21,093 bases of DNA, from positions 1-21,093 of the forward strand of contig CABUOF010000036.1 in the NCBI GenBank assembly GCA_902493125.1, read 5' to 3'. The position numbers and the translations under genes were made by a program. Positions 1 to 6,291 of the stretch are shown here, one piece after another (the first letter of the stretch is position 1; each line of letters begins with the position of its first letter). This stretch comes from an uncultured Collinsella sp. GTDB taxonomy: Bacteria > Actinomycetota > Coriobacteriia > Coriobacteriales > Coriobacteriaceae. Under the pieces are notes generated by a model. It saw nothing but the letters and a program-made list of their open reading frames with translations, made no database searches and was not told the origin of the DNA.

Positions 1-182
1 CCGCAGGTGCGGTAAGGGCTACCGCACGGGCCGATACTCAAAGCCCATTGTGGCATCCCGAGCCCGCGGAAAGAAGCTGCGCCGCGGGGGAGGCGACCCA
101 AATGGCTTTCTCATATCGTCTTGTCTGCCCGGGCTCATCTGGGGCGATAACAACGCGAGCCCCACAACAACGCGTTTTACCA
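1..182 (+). other. Structured GC-rich non-coding stretch, possible ncRNA 3' part
   Basis: No convincing gene is seen here. Three inverted repeats are visible on the plus strand: GTGCGGTA/TACCGCAC (7-14 with 20-27, loop AGGGC), CCCGCGG/CCGCGGG (63-69 with 82-88) and GGGCTC/GAGCCC (131-136 with 157-162). A strong terminator hairpin follows. Dense hairpins then a terminator suggest the 3' part of a structured RNA whose 5' end lies left of the window. The GGTGCGGTAAGGGCTACCG segment resembles the GGTAAGAGC region of RNase P RNA, but the conserved ACAGAA and GGCTTA motifs expected near the RNase P 3' end are missing. Frame 1 also offers a five-codon tail (PQVR, then TAA at 13-15) that could be the end of an upstream gene. 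Identity is left open. Confidence 0.25.
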
Positions 183-208
183 AAAATGGCCCCACTCGGG
201 GCCATTTT
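183..208. terminator. Bidirectional intrinsic terminator
   Basis: A perfect 11-bp stem, AAAATGGCCCC (183-193) with GGGGCCATTTT (198-208), encloses a four-base loop. On the minus strand the hairpin ends in a run of T and lies about 35 bases past the stop of the acetyltransferase at 243. On the plus strand it would end whatever is transcribed from the left edge. Confidence 0.85.
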
Positions 209-242
209 CGTTCGTGCGAATTGTTGATACGCGCCCTCGCTC

Positions 243-734
243 TTATGCCTCGCGCAGCCAGTCGAACGCAACACGCGGCGTGCCGTCTGACACATACACG
301 ACGCCGGCGCGCTCAAACCCCGCCTTGATGCTCGCCCCCTGCATGGGCAGGTTGTCCTGATGCGTGTCGATTCGCAGGTGATCGGCACGCTCCTTGGCAA
401 AGGCAAACATCGCAGCCGCGATACCGTGCACGGTGCCATCGGACGCCACACGGTGCAGCACGGCGTATGGAGTGTCGCTGCGCCATTGACCGCCCTCAAT
501 TACGTCATAGCACTCGTCCGGGCCCGGTAAAATGGCAAACGTCGCCACCACGCGACCGTCGACTTCACACACATAGCTGCCACCGGCGGCGGTATCGGCA
601 GCCAGCTGCTCGGCAGAAGGCGTGCCCTCGGGCCACTGCGTGGCGTTGCCATGCGCGCGCATAAAGGCGCGGGCCGTGTCATAGATAGCCATGACGGCGG
701 GAATGTCGGTATCGAGGGTTTTTCTGATCATCAC
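243..734 (-). CDS. GNAT family N-acetyltransferase
   Basis: A 163-residue protein spanning one GNAT domain, which transfers an acetyl group from acetyl-CoA to an amine on a small molecule or protein. The opening MIRKTLDTDIPAVMAIYDTA is the usual first strand and helix of the fold. The central GGSYVCEVDGRVVATFAIL matches strands 2-4, VHGIAAAMFAFAKERADHLRIDTH corresponds to the acetyl-CoA-binding region, and NLPMQGASIKAGFERAG to the late helix and strand. The classical Q/RxxGxG/A loop is present only in a degenerate form (SDGTVHGIAA). Start: GTG at 734, six bases from a GAGGT ribosome site; the next codon, ATG at 731, is an alternative. The substrate cannot be told. The gene is divergent from the Cys-rich gene at 809 across a perfect palindrome and ends before a strong terminator. 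Confidence 0.85.
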   Translation of the reverse strand: MMIRKTLDTDIPAVMAIYDTARAFMRAHGNATQWPEGTPSAEQLAADTAAGGSYVCEVDGRVVATFAILPGPDECYDVIEGGQWRSDTPYAVLHRVASDGTVHGIAAAMFAFAKERADHLRIDTHQDNLPMQGASIKAGFERAGVVYVSDGTPRVAFDWLREA

Positions 735-752
735 GCGGCGACCTCACGTTTA

Positions 753-784
753 TTGGTATCACTTTGATTGAGCAATGATACCAA
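753..784. promoter_or_regulatory. Palindromic divergent promoter/operator
   Basis: A perfect 9-bp inverted repeat, TTGGTATCA (753-761) and TGATACCAA (776-784), is separated by 14 bases in the gap between the divergent acetyltransferase and Cys-rich genes. By symmetry each strand reads TTGGTA, 17 bases, TGATAC, so the palindrome could hold two overlapping divergent sigma-70-like promoters of moderate quality, or an operator on them. This is inferred from sequence only. Confidence 0.5.
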
Positions 785-808
785 CGTTTGGAGAAGGGCG
801 CGAAGCAG

Positions 809-1105
809 ATGGGAAGCAAAAAGCGAGCCGCCTGGTCAAAGGCCAAAAGCGAGTTTTTGAGCGCTGCCACCGGCGGCGATATGAGCGACCTGTTTGCGCG
901 CGAGGACGAGCGCCGCGACGCCCTGGACGCCGAGCGCGATGAAGCCTGGCGCTACAAGTCGTGCGAACGCAAAAACCGTTACGACACGCGCGCCGAGGCC
1001 GAGGCCGTTATGGCCGAATGCGAAAACCGCGGGCGGTGTGGTTTGGCCTGCTATAAATGCGAATACTGCGGCGGATGGCACCTGACGTCGCACCCTTGGA
1101 AATAG
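809..1105 (+). CDS. Small Cys-rich, zinc-ribbon-like hypothetical protein
   Basis: A 98-residue protein with a basic start (MGSKKRAAWSKAKSEF), a charged middle rich in Asp, Glu and Arg (probably helical), and a Cys-rich end. Cysteines fall at about residues 52, 71, 77, 81, 84 and 87, followed by His91 in CYKCEYCGGWH. This pattern could bind one zinc ion. The SCERKNRYDTRAEAEA stretch followed by YxCxxCGGWHLT is, from recall, a layout found in small uncharacterised bacterial and phage proteins, so nucleic-acid binding is possible but unproven. ATG 809 was chosen because GAGAAGG lies about 11 bases upstream. An in-frame TTG at 788 has no ribosome site and would place the start almost on the palindrome. 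A small GC hairpin without a T run follows the stop. Confidence 0.7.
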   Translation: MGSKKRAAWSKAKSEFLSAATGGDMSDLFAREDERRDALDAERDEAWRYKSCERKNRYDTRAEAEAVMAECENRGRCGLACYKCEYCGGWHLTSHPWK

Positions 1106-1153
1106 GCGCCGCTTCGGCGCGGCATTGACGGAGCGCCAGCCATCGCACGCAAG

Positions 1154-1858
1154 CTACGGGCGCGGCGGCACCAAAACATCGTAACGAACGGCCTTGCCCG
1201 CAAGTTGATAGCTCGGCTTAACGCCGGCAAGCAGTGGGCCCTTCACCGGCCGCTTGATAACGACCTTGCGCGGGCGCGCCGCAAGCGCTGCCTGGACCAG
1301 CGCCTCCTCATCGGCACACGGCTGTTCCAAATGGTGCAAGAGTTGGAACTTCTTTTTCACCGCCGCGCTCTTGGTGCGCTCGGGAAACATGGGGTCCAGA
1401 TACACCACGTCGGGAGCGGCAAGCTCGCCCTGACCGATCAGCTCAGCTACATGGCGAAGGCCGGCAATGCTGTCCTCGCCCGAATGAAGGCGCATGCGAG
1501 CCACGGCAACCGCAAGCGCCGGATCATCTGCCGCGCGATCCAAGGCATCCTTGAGGAGCGCCGCAATCACGCAATCCTGCTCATACTGATCGACGGTAAA
1601 GCCCGCAGCCGCCAACAGCAGCGAATCCTCGCCAAAGCCTGCTGTGGCATCAATCGCCCATGGGCACTCGATGCCTTTTGCGCGCGCGGCCTTTACCAAC
1701 AGCTCTTGCTGCAGACGGCCCTGCTTGAGCCGTGGTAGCATGCGGCCAAAATCGGCACGCAACTCCATCGTGCCGTCGGTGAGCGTGAGGCCCTCGGACT
1801 TCCCGATCAGCTCAAGCCCCGCGGCCCGAGCAACAGAAAAGGGATCGACGACGCCCAT
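1154..1858 (-). CDS. rsmJ: RsmJ-like 16S rRNA (guanine-N2) methyltransferase
   Basis: A 234-residue SAM-dependent methyltransferase. In the RsmJ family the enzyme modifies the N2 of G1516 in 16S rRNA, acting on the small ribosomal subunit. Visible motifs are DATAGFGEDSLLLA (about 70-83, SAM-binding loop), DVVYLDPMFPER (about 147-158, the DPMxP catalytic motif), KSAAVKKKFQLL, and the C-terminal KVVIKRP and KPSYQLAGKAVRYDVL, all typical of RsmJ (formerly DUF548). Length is close to the usual 250. Start ATG 1858 has AAGGAG six bases upstream. A small membrane peptide gene lies 63 bases upstream on the same strand and may be cotranscribed. The family is best known from Gammaproteobacteria, so the exact target base in this lineage is assumed. 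Confidence 0.85.
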   Translation of the reverse strand: MGVVDPFSVARAAGLELIGKSEGLTLTDGTMELRADFGRMLPRLKQGRLQQELLVKAARAKGIECPWAIDATAGFGEDSLLLAAAGFTVDQYEQDCVIAALLKDALDRAADDPALAVAVARMRLHSGEDSIAGLRHVAELIGQGELAAPDVVYLDPMFPERTKSAAVKKKFQLLHHLEQPCADEEALVQAALAARPRKVVIKRPVKGPLLAGVKPSYQLAGKAVRYDVLVPPRP

Positions 1859-1921
1859 GGGTACTCCTTAACAAGCAAAACGAATACGTGAGCGCCGTTA
1901 ATGCCAGCACCCAACCGTCCG

Positions 1922-2065
1922 CTATTGTCCCACATGCGACAGGGCCCACAGCATCCCAATGCAAAGCACCGCCATCAATCCCGTGCACACGGCAGCGATC
2001 ACAGAATCACCCATGCGCCTTCCCAACGACCGCGGCTCACGCACTTGCCCTGCTCCGTACATCAT
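1922..2065 (-). CDS. Small single-helix membrane protein (47 aa)
   Basis: A short gene supported mainly by a near-perfect ribosome site: AAGGAGG sits four bases before ATG 2065 and seven before the adjacent ATG 2062. A longer in-frame extension to 2131 lacks such a site and is unlikely. The 47-residue product has a polar, Arg-containing N-terminus (MMYGAGQVREPRSLGRRMGD) and one hydrophobic segment of about 22 residues (VIAAVCTGLMAVLCIGMLWA) near the C-terminus. It is therefore a likely small inner-membrane protein with the N-terminus inside, by the positive-inside rule. It lies upstream of rsmJ on the same strand. No family is recognised. Confidence 0.6.
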   Translation of the reverse strand: MMYGAGQVREPRSLGRRMGDSVIAAVCTGLMAVLCIGMLWALSHVGQ

Positions 2066-2294
2066 GGCTCCTCCTTGAGACCAGCTCCTTGTTACGGCCT
2101 CATCATCGCAGCGCCGCACATGGGCTGCCATCGATTTGGCTTACGTCCAGCTTTCCTTTTTGAAAGGTTGGACCGTACAGGCAAGAGACGCTTTCAAACG
2201 CATGCATCGCCCCGTTGAACTACAATGTGCTTCACGATATGTGCCGCAACCTGGGTGCGACAGATTCTCCGCGCCCGCATCGAAAGGACCAGCT

Positions 2295-2696
2295 ATGAGC
2301 GCCGCTCGCAAGACACTCAAAATCCTCGCCCTGATTTATTTTGTTCTGGGCATCGCCAGTCTCGTCATTGGAATCGCCGGCATCGCGACCGGCAAGCTCG
2401 AGTCCACGTACGGGCCGAACGCCATGCTCGCCACGGTCGTGCTGGTCGCCAAGGGCGTTGTCGATCTTGCCGCAGGTGTTGCGGGCATCAAGGGCGCCAA
2501 CAAGCCTTCGCAGGTGGACGGCGCGTTTAAGCTCGGTATTGTTGCCGCGGTCGCCACGCTTGCCCAAGCGGTGCTCACGCTTCCCGCGTTTGGCGGCGAC
2601 GCCATCAACTTTGGCGCCTTTGTCATCGTGGTGTACGACCTGTTCTTTGTCCAGCAGGCACACGCCGTTAAGGCCGAGAACAAGGACCGCCTGTAA
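2295..2696 (+). CDS. Four-helix integral membrane protein, unknown function
   Basis: A 133-residue hydrophobic protein with four likely membrane segments: ILALIYFVLGIASLVIGIAG (about 9-28), a second at about 43-65, a third at about 77-98 (LGIVAAVATLAQAVLTLPAF) and a fourth at about 105-122. The C-terminus (HAVKAENKDRL) is charged and probably cytoplasmic. Short Gly/Ala-rich helices separated by small loops recall small membrane proteins of unknown function; no family is recognised. Start ATG 2295 has AAAGGA six bases upstream. In-frame codons further upstream give a polar leader without homology features and were rejected. TACAAT at 2221-2226 may be a -10 box, but no good -35 is seen. The gene ends before a strong terminator. 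Confidence 0.75.
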   Translation: MSAARKTLKILALIYFVLGIASLVIGIAGIATGKLESTYGPNAMLATVVLVAKGVVDLAAGVAGIKGANKPSQVDGAFKLGIVAAVATLAQAVLTLPAFGGDAINFGAFVIVVYDLFFVQQAHAVKAENKDRL

Positions 2697-2732
2697 GCGC
2701 TCGCTTCTCATAACCTCTGCAGCCAAGCAACT

Positions 2733-2772
2733 AAAAAGGGCCGATCGCGCATCTCCGCGGTCGGCCCTTTAC
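2733..2772. terminator. Intrinsic terminator
   Basis: AAAGGGCCGATCGCG (2735-2749) pairs with CGCGGTCGGCCCTTT (2756-2770) in a 15-bp stem with a single T/G mismatch and a six-base loop. A-rich sequence lies before the stem and a short T run closes it. It ends the membrane protein gene at 2696. Confidence 0.85.
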
Positions 2773-2786
2773 GTTTGCCCAGATAA

Positions 2787-2823
2787 AACCTACCAAAATA
2801 AACCTGTCCCTTTTTGGCAGGTT
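2787..2823. repeat. Imperfect inverted repeat with GTCCC core, possible rlmA terminator
   Basis: AACCTACCAAAA (2787-2798) is inversely repeated by TTTTGGCAGGTT (2812-2823) with one mismatch. Inside it, AACCTG (2801-2806) can pair instead with CAGGTT (2818-2823) around TCCCTTTTTGG. It lies directly after the rlmA stop codon (2825-2827), where on the minus strand it is followed by T-rich sequence and may end transcription. The overlapping arms and GTCCC core resemble the repeats at 3697 and 16266. Confidence 0.55.
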
Positions 2824-2824
2824 G

Positions 2825-3640
2825 TTAGCTGTGGCGGTACTCGGCGATGATGAAGTCGATGTCAGTCTGAAGGGTATCGAGGTTTGCCAGGCGCTCTTTG
2901 TCGGCGGGGCGCGTGCGGTAGTAGTACGGCGTCATCTGGAACACCGCCTCGATGTCCGCCTGGGTCTGAAGCGTAATATTCGCAGACACCCGCTGCGTTC
3001 CGACCAACTCGAGCTCGGTGGTCTTCGGCAGCTTCTCGTCGTTAAGGTACGGCGTGTCGTAGAGTACCTCCTTGAGCCCAAACAGATGGCGGGCACCCGG
3101 CACCACGGTGTAAAGCGAACCCTCCGGTGCCAGCACGCGGGCAAACTCGCGCTCATTAAAGGGAGCAAAGAGCTCGGTCACCATATCGAAGGCGCCATCG
3201 GGCACGGGGATATCCTTCATGTTGGCCACAAAATAGGTCGCATCGCCGCGCTTGGCCGCAAGGCGCACCATCTCTTTGCCCAGGTCGAACCCGTAAGCAT
3301 CCACGCCCGGCACCGCGCCCATGGCACTCGTGTAATAGCCCTCGCCGCAGCAAATATCGAGCAAGGTCATGGGGCCGTTCGCAGACGCTGCACGCCCAGA
3401 CACCCGCTCGCTCACGAGCTCGACCATTGCATCGCGCAACGGCGCATAGTATCCACGGTTCAGAAAGTCGCGACGGCTGCGCGCCTGCGACTTGGGATCA
3501 CCCATGGAGTCGCCGCTCTTGGACGAGCGCAGTAGATATAGATAGCCCTCGCGCGCACGGTCAAACCGGTGTCCGCCCGCGCATGCGGCCCCGCGCTCGT
3601 CGTCCACCAACGGCTCATGGCAAACGGGACACAACAACAT
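2825..3640 (-). CDS. rlmA: RlmA-type 23S rRNA (guanine-N1) methyltransferase
   Basis: A 271-residue enzyme that uses SAM to methylate N1 of a guanine in hairpin 35 of 23S rRNA. RlmA(I) modifies G745, while the Gram-positive RlmA(II)/TlrB branch modifies G748; sequence alone does not decide which applies here. An N-terminal zinc ribbon is clear, with Cys4, Cys7, Cys20 and His24 (CPVC, then CAGGHRFD), followed by the family signature AREGYLYLLRSSKSGDSMGD. The Rossmann methyltransferase core begins with LLDICCGEGYYT at about 95-106. Start ATG 3640 has AAGGAG five to six bases upstream. The length matches the family. TlrB members confer resistance to tylosin-type macrolides, but nothing here shows that role. 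Confidence 0.9.
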   Translation of the reverse strand: MLLCPVCHEPLVDDERGAACAGGHRFDRAREGYLYLLRSSKSGDSMGDPKSQARSRRDFLNRGYYAPLRDAMVELVSERVSGRAASANGPMTLLDICCGEGYYTSAMGAVPGVDAYGFDLGKEMVRLAAKRGDATYFVANMKDIPVPDGAFDMVTELFAPFNEREFARVLAPEGSLYTVVPGARHLFGLKEVLYDTPYLNDEKLPKTTELELVGTQRVSANITLQTQADIEAVFQMTPYYYRTRPADKERLANLDTLQTDIDFIIAEYRHS

Positions 3641-3696
3641 GGCAACTCCTTAGCGCGAACAACACAACGCCCACCATTGTCGCACGCCTTCCCCAC

Positions 3697-3789
3697 CTAG
3701 TCATTGGGGACGTTCTTGAATGACTAGTTAGAAGAGATAAGGAGTGTCCCCAGCTGCCGACAGAAAAGGAACGTCCCTAAGTGCCGACT
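3697..3789. repeat. Composite intergenic repeat (GGGACGTTC family)
   Basis: CTAGTCATT (3697-3705) and AATGACTAG (3719-3727) flank GGGGACGTTCTTG. Downstream, AACGTCCC (about 3770-3777) is the inverse of GGGACGTT in the first unit, and GCCGAC occurs twice, after GTCCCCAGCT and GTCCCTAAGT. The first unit shares CTAGTCATTGGGGACGTTCTT with the repeat at 16267, more than 12 kb away, so this is a dispersed family. It sits between rlmA and the MATE gene, upstream of both. Confidence 0.8.
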
Positions 3790-3856
3790 GGTTGCATTAG
3801 GAGTATCATCATCTGCGCAAATAAGCACGAAAGAGCATGTTAGAGATTGAGAGCGT

Positions 3857-5239
3857 ATGGCTGACACCGTATCTAAGCACATTGACATGACCACCGGCTC
3901 GCTGTGGCGCAATATTCCCCTGTTCGCCTTCCCCGTGGCCGCCACGAGCATCTTGGAGCAGCTGTCGAACCTCATCGCCACGGTCATTATCGGTAACTTC
4001 TCGGGCGACCAGGGAACCCTCGCCATGGCGGCGGTCGGCTCCAATGTTCCGCTTACCAGTCTTATGCTCAACCTGTTTATTGGCATGTCGCTTGGCTCCA
4101 ACGTGGTCATCGCCAACGCTATCGGCCGCAACGATCAGAACATGGTCAAACGCGCCGTCCGTACCTCGATTTTAATGGCACTCGTGGGCTTTGTCGTCAT
4201 CGCTCTGGGCGAGATCTTTGCCGAGCCCATGCTCGCCGCGCTCAACGTTCCCGCCGAGACCATGCCGCTCGCCTCACTCTATCTACGCGTCTTTTTGCTG
4301 AGCATGCCCTCGATTTTGCTCTACAACTTTGAGGCCGCGATCTTCCGCTCCGTCGGCATCACCCGCATGCCGCTGCAGGCGCTTGCCGTGTCCACCGTCC
4401 TCAACATTGGCCTGGACCTCATCTTTGTCCCTGTACTCCACTGGGGCGTCGCGGGCGTCGCCATCGCCACCGCCATCGCTTACACCGTCAGCGCCGCTAC
4501 GCTCTTTATCCGCCTGCTCAAGACCGACTCCGTCGTCCGCGTCACCCCACGCGACCTGGCTATCGACCCCGTCGCCCTCAAGCGCATCGTCAAGATTGGC
4601 CTGCCCGCCGGCATCCAAAGCGCTGTCTTTGCCGTCGCCAACATCATCATCCAGTCTGCCATCAACAGCCTGGGCACCGAAGTCATGGCCGCATCGAGCG
4701 CCGCCATGAGTCTGGAGTACGTGTGCTACAACCTGCTCAACAGCTTTAGCCAGGCGTGCACCACCTTTGTGGGACAAAACCACGGTGCCCGCCAGATCGA
4801 TCGCTGCACCAAAACGCTTAAGGTCTGCCTGGTCGAAGGCGGTATCGTCGCGCTCACCACGATCATCGTTATTGTCGGCCTGGGACGCGAGATCTTGTCG
4901 CTCTTTAACAGCGACCCCAACATCGTCTCGATCGGCTATATCCGCGTGTGTTCGATCTTCCCGGCGTACGCCTTTAGCATGTTCTACGAAAACATGTCAG
5001 GCTACCTGCGCGGCTTTGGTATCTCGCTCATGCCCGCCCTCATCACCATGATTTGCGTCTGCGGCATTCGCTTCTACTGGGTGTTCTGCGTGTTCCCGCA
5101 CTTCCGCACCTTTGCGAACATCATGATGGTCTACCCCATCAGCCTGGGCACCACGGCGTTCTTTATGGTCGTGGCGGTATTACTCTGCCACCCGGCACGC
5201 ACCTATCGCGCCACCAAAGCCAAAGCGACAGCCCGCTAA
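3857..5239 (+). CDS. MATE family efflux transporter
   Basis: A 460-residue inner-membrane exporter of the multidrug and toxic compound extrusion family, which expels cationic drugs or metabolites in exchange for Na+ or H+. It has the usual two MatE halves (roughly 20-180 and 245-410) and about 12 membrane helices. Family features include GSLWRNIPLFAFPVAATSIL at the start of helix 1, TVIIGNFSGDQGTLAMAAVG in helix 2 and the loop after it, and TLAQ-like SFSQACTTFVGQNHGARQ at the start of the second half. Length is normal. Start ATG 3857 has only a weak purine-rich ribosome site (GAGAGCGT), and no better start is seen. The substrate is unknown. The gene is convergent with the LysR gene, with 27 bases between stops and no clear terminator. 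Confidence 0.92.
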   Translation: MADTVSKHIDMTTGSLWRNIPLFAFPVAATSILEQLSNLIATVIIGNFSGDQGTLAMAAVGSNVPLTSLMLNLFIGMSLGSNVVIANAIGRNDQNMVKRAVRTSILMALVGFVVIALGEIFAEPMLAALNVPAETMPLASLYLRVFLLSMPSILLYNFEAAIFRSVGITRMPLQALAVSTVLNIGLDLIFVPVLHWGVAGVAIATAIAYTVSAATLFIRLLKTDSVVRVTPRDLAIDPVALKRIVKIGLPAGIQSAVFAVANIIIQSAINSLGTEVMAASSAAMSLEYVCYNLLNSFSQACTTFVGQNHGARQIDRCTKTLKVCLVEGGIVALTTIIVIVGLGREILSLFNSDPNIVSIGYIRVCSIFPAYAFSMFYENMSGYLRGFGISLMPALITMICVCGIRFYWVFCVFPHFRTFANIMMVYPISLGTTAFFMVVAVLLCHPARTYRATKAKATAR

Positions 5240-5266
5240 ACGCCGCACTCAACGCCACGCCAGTCA

Positions 5267-6133
5267 TTAATTGACAATATGCGAGCTCATATAGTCGATA
5301 AAGCGCCTCGTGGCGATGGGCATGGTGTCCCAGCTGCGCCAGGCGGCCACCACATCGCGCGAGGGGGCATGCACGATGGGACGTACGCGAATATCGGCCC
5401 GCATGCCTTCGACGGTACGGCGATACAGCATACTCACACCTAGGCCCTCCTCCACCATCGCCATGATGGTGTAGTCGTCGGTCACCTCGCTCGTCACGTG
5501 CGGCGACAGCCCATGCGCCGCGAATGCATCGAGCACCAGGCTCTGTTCGCCCTCATCCAGCAGCACAAACGGCTCGGTCGCCAGATCGGCGAGCGTCACC
5601 TTTTCCTTTGCCGCCAGCGGATGCGCAGCCGGTAACAGTGCCACCAACTCATCGTGATAGACCACGCGTTTCTCGAGCCCAGCGGTAAATCCGCGCGCCG
5701 TAAAGCAAAAATCAACCACGCCATCGTGCACCCACTGGGCGTTGCGCGTGTAATCACCCTGCTTGAGGGTAAAGTGCACGCCCGGGTGCAGGGCCCCAAA
5801 ATCGCGGATCACACGTGGCAACACGGTTCGACTCACGTTGGTAAACGTCGCGATACGAATATCGGTCGAGGAGAGCCCCAGCAGCTCCTGGCGCTTGCCC
5901 TCGAGCTCGGCCTCGGCGGTCACAATCTGGCGCAGGTACGGCAGATATTGTTTACCGTCGCGCGTAAGTGAGACACCCTGCTTGCCGCGCTCGATAAGCG
6001 TGGTGCCCAGCTCGCGCTCGAGCGCCTTGACGGCCTGGCTCACCGCACTTTGCGTATAGCCCAGCTCGTCAGCCGCACGTTTCAGACTGCCGCAATCGAC
6101 CACCATACAAACAATCTGATACCGCGATGCCAT
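5267..6133 (-). CDS. LysR family transcriptional regulator
   Basis: A 288-residue regulator with an N-terminal winged helix-turn-helix (about 1-60: MASRYQIVCMVVDCGSLKRA, then AADELGYTQSAVSQAVKALE) and a C-terminal LysR substrate-binding domain (about 85-285). It would bind DNA as a tetramer and respond to a small effector. Start ATG 6133 has GGAGG five bases upstream. Length fits the family. The gene is divergent from the EamA transporter at 6292 across 158 bases, the classic arrangement in which a LysR protein controls the neighbouring divergent gene. The EamA gene is therefore the best candidate target, by inference. Confidence 0.92.
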   Translation of the reverse strand: MASRYQIVCMVVDCGSLKRAADELGYTQSAVSQAVKALERELGTTLIERGKQGVSLTRDGKQYLPYLRQIVTAEAELEGKRQELLGLSSTDIRIATFTNVSRTVLPRVIRDFGALHPGVHFTLKQGDYTRNAQWVHDGVVDFCFTARGFTAGLEKRVVYHDELVALLPAAHPLAAKEKVTLADLATEPFVLLDEGEQSLVLDAFAAHGLSPHVTSEVTDDYTIMAMVEEGLGVSMLYRRTVEGMRADIRVRPIVHAPSRDVVAAWRSWDTMPIATRRFIDYMSSHIVN

Positions 6134-6291
6134 CGTGCCTCCGCATCAATGCAGCCGTAAAACGTTTTGCCAGCGCTTTTCGTGCCTACTTTAGCATTTC
6201 TTAATCATACTGAAGATACATTCGCTTTACTACATCCACATCTGGGAGCAGAATCCTTTGTGCGAAACCGTTCTGTAACAAAAGGAGTCCC
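6134..6291. promoter_or_regulatory. Divergent LysR-EamA intergenic region
   Basis: This 158-base region is more AT-rich than its flanks and must hold both promoters. AAAGGAG at 6280-6286 is the EamA ribosome site, and GGAGG at about 6139-6143 (minus strand) serves the LysR gene. I looked for a T-N11-A LysR box; ATC-N8-GAT at 6204-6217 is one base short of the standard spacing and is not claimed. Confidence 0.45.

Noticed and set aside
1..165. 3' half of RNase P RNA (rnpB)
   Set aside because: GGTGCGGTAAGGGC resembles the conserved GGTAAGAGC region, but the AAACCCC segment and the ACAGAA and GGCTTA motifs near the 3' end are missing and the length after CCAAAT is too short. Kept only as a possible structured RNA.
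6204..6217. LysR T-N11-A operator box
   Set aside because: ATC-N8-GAT has one base too few for the standard box, and no second site is visible.
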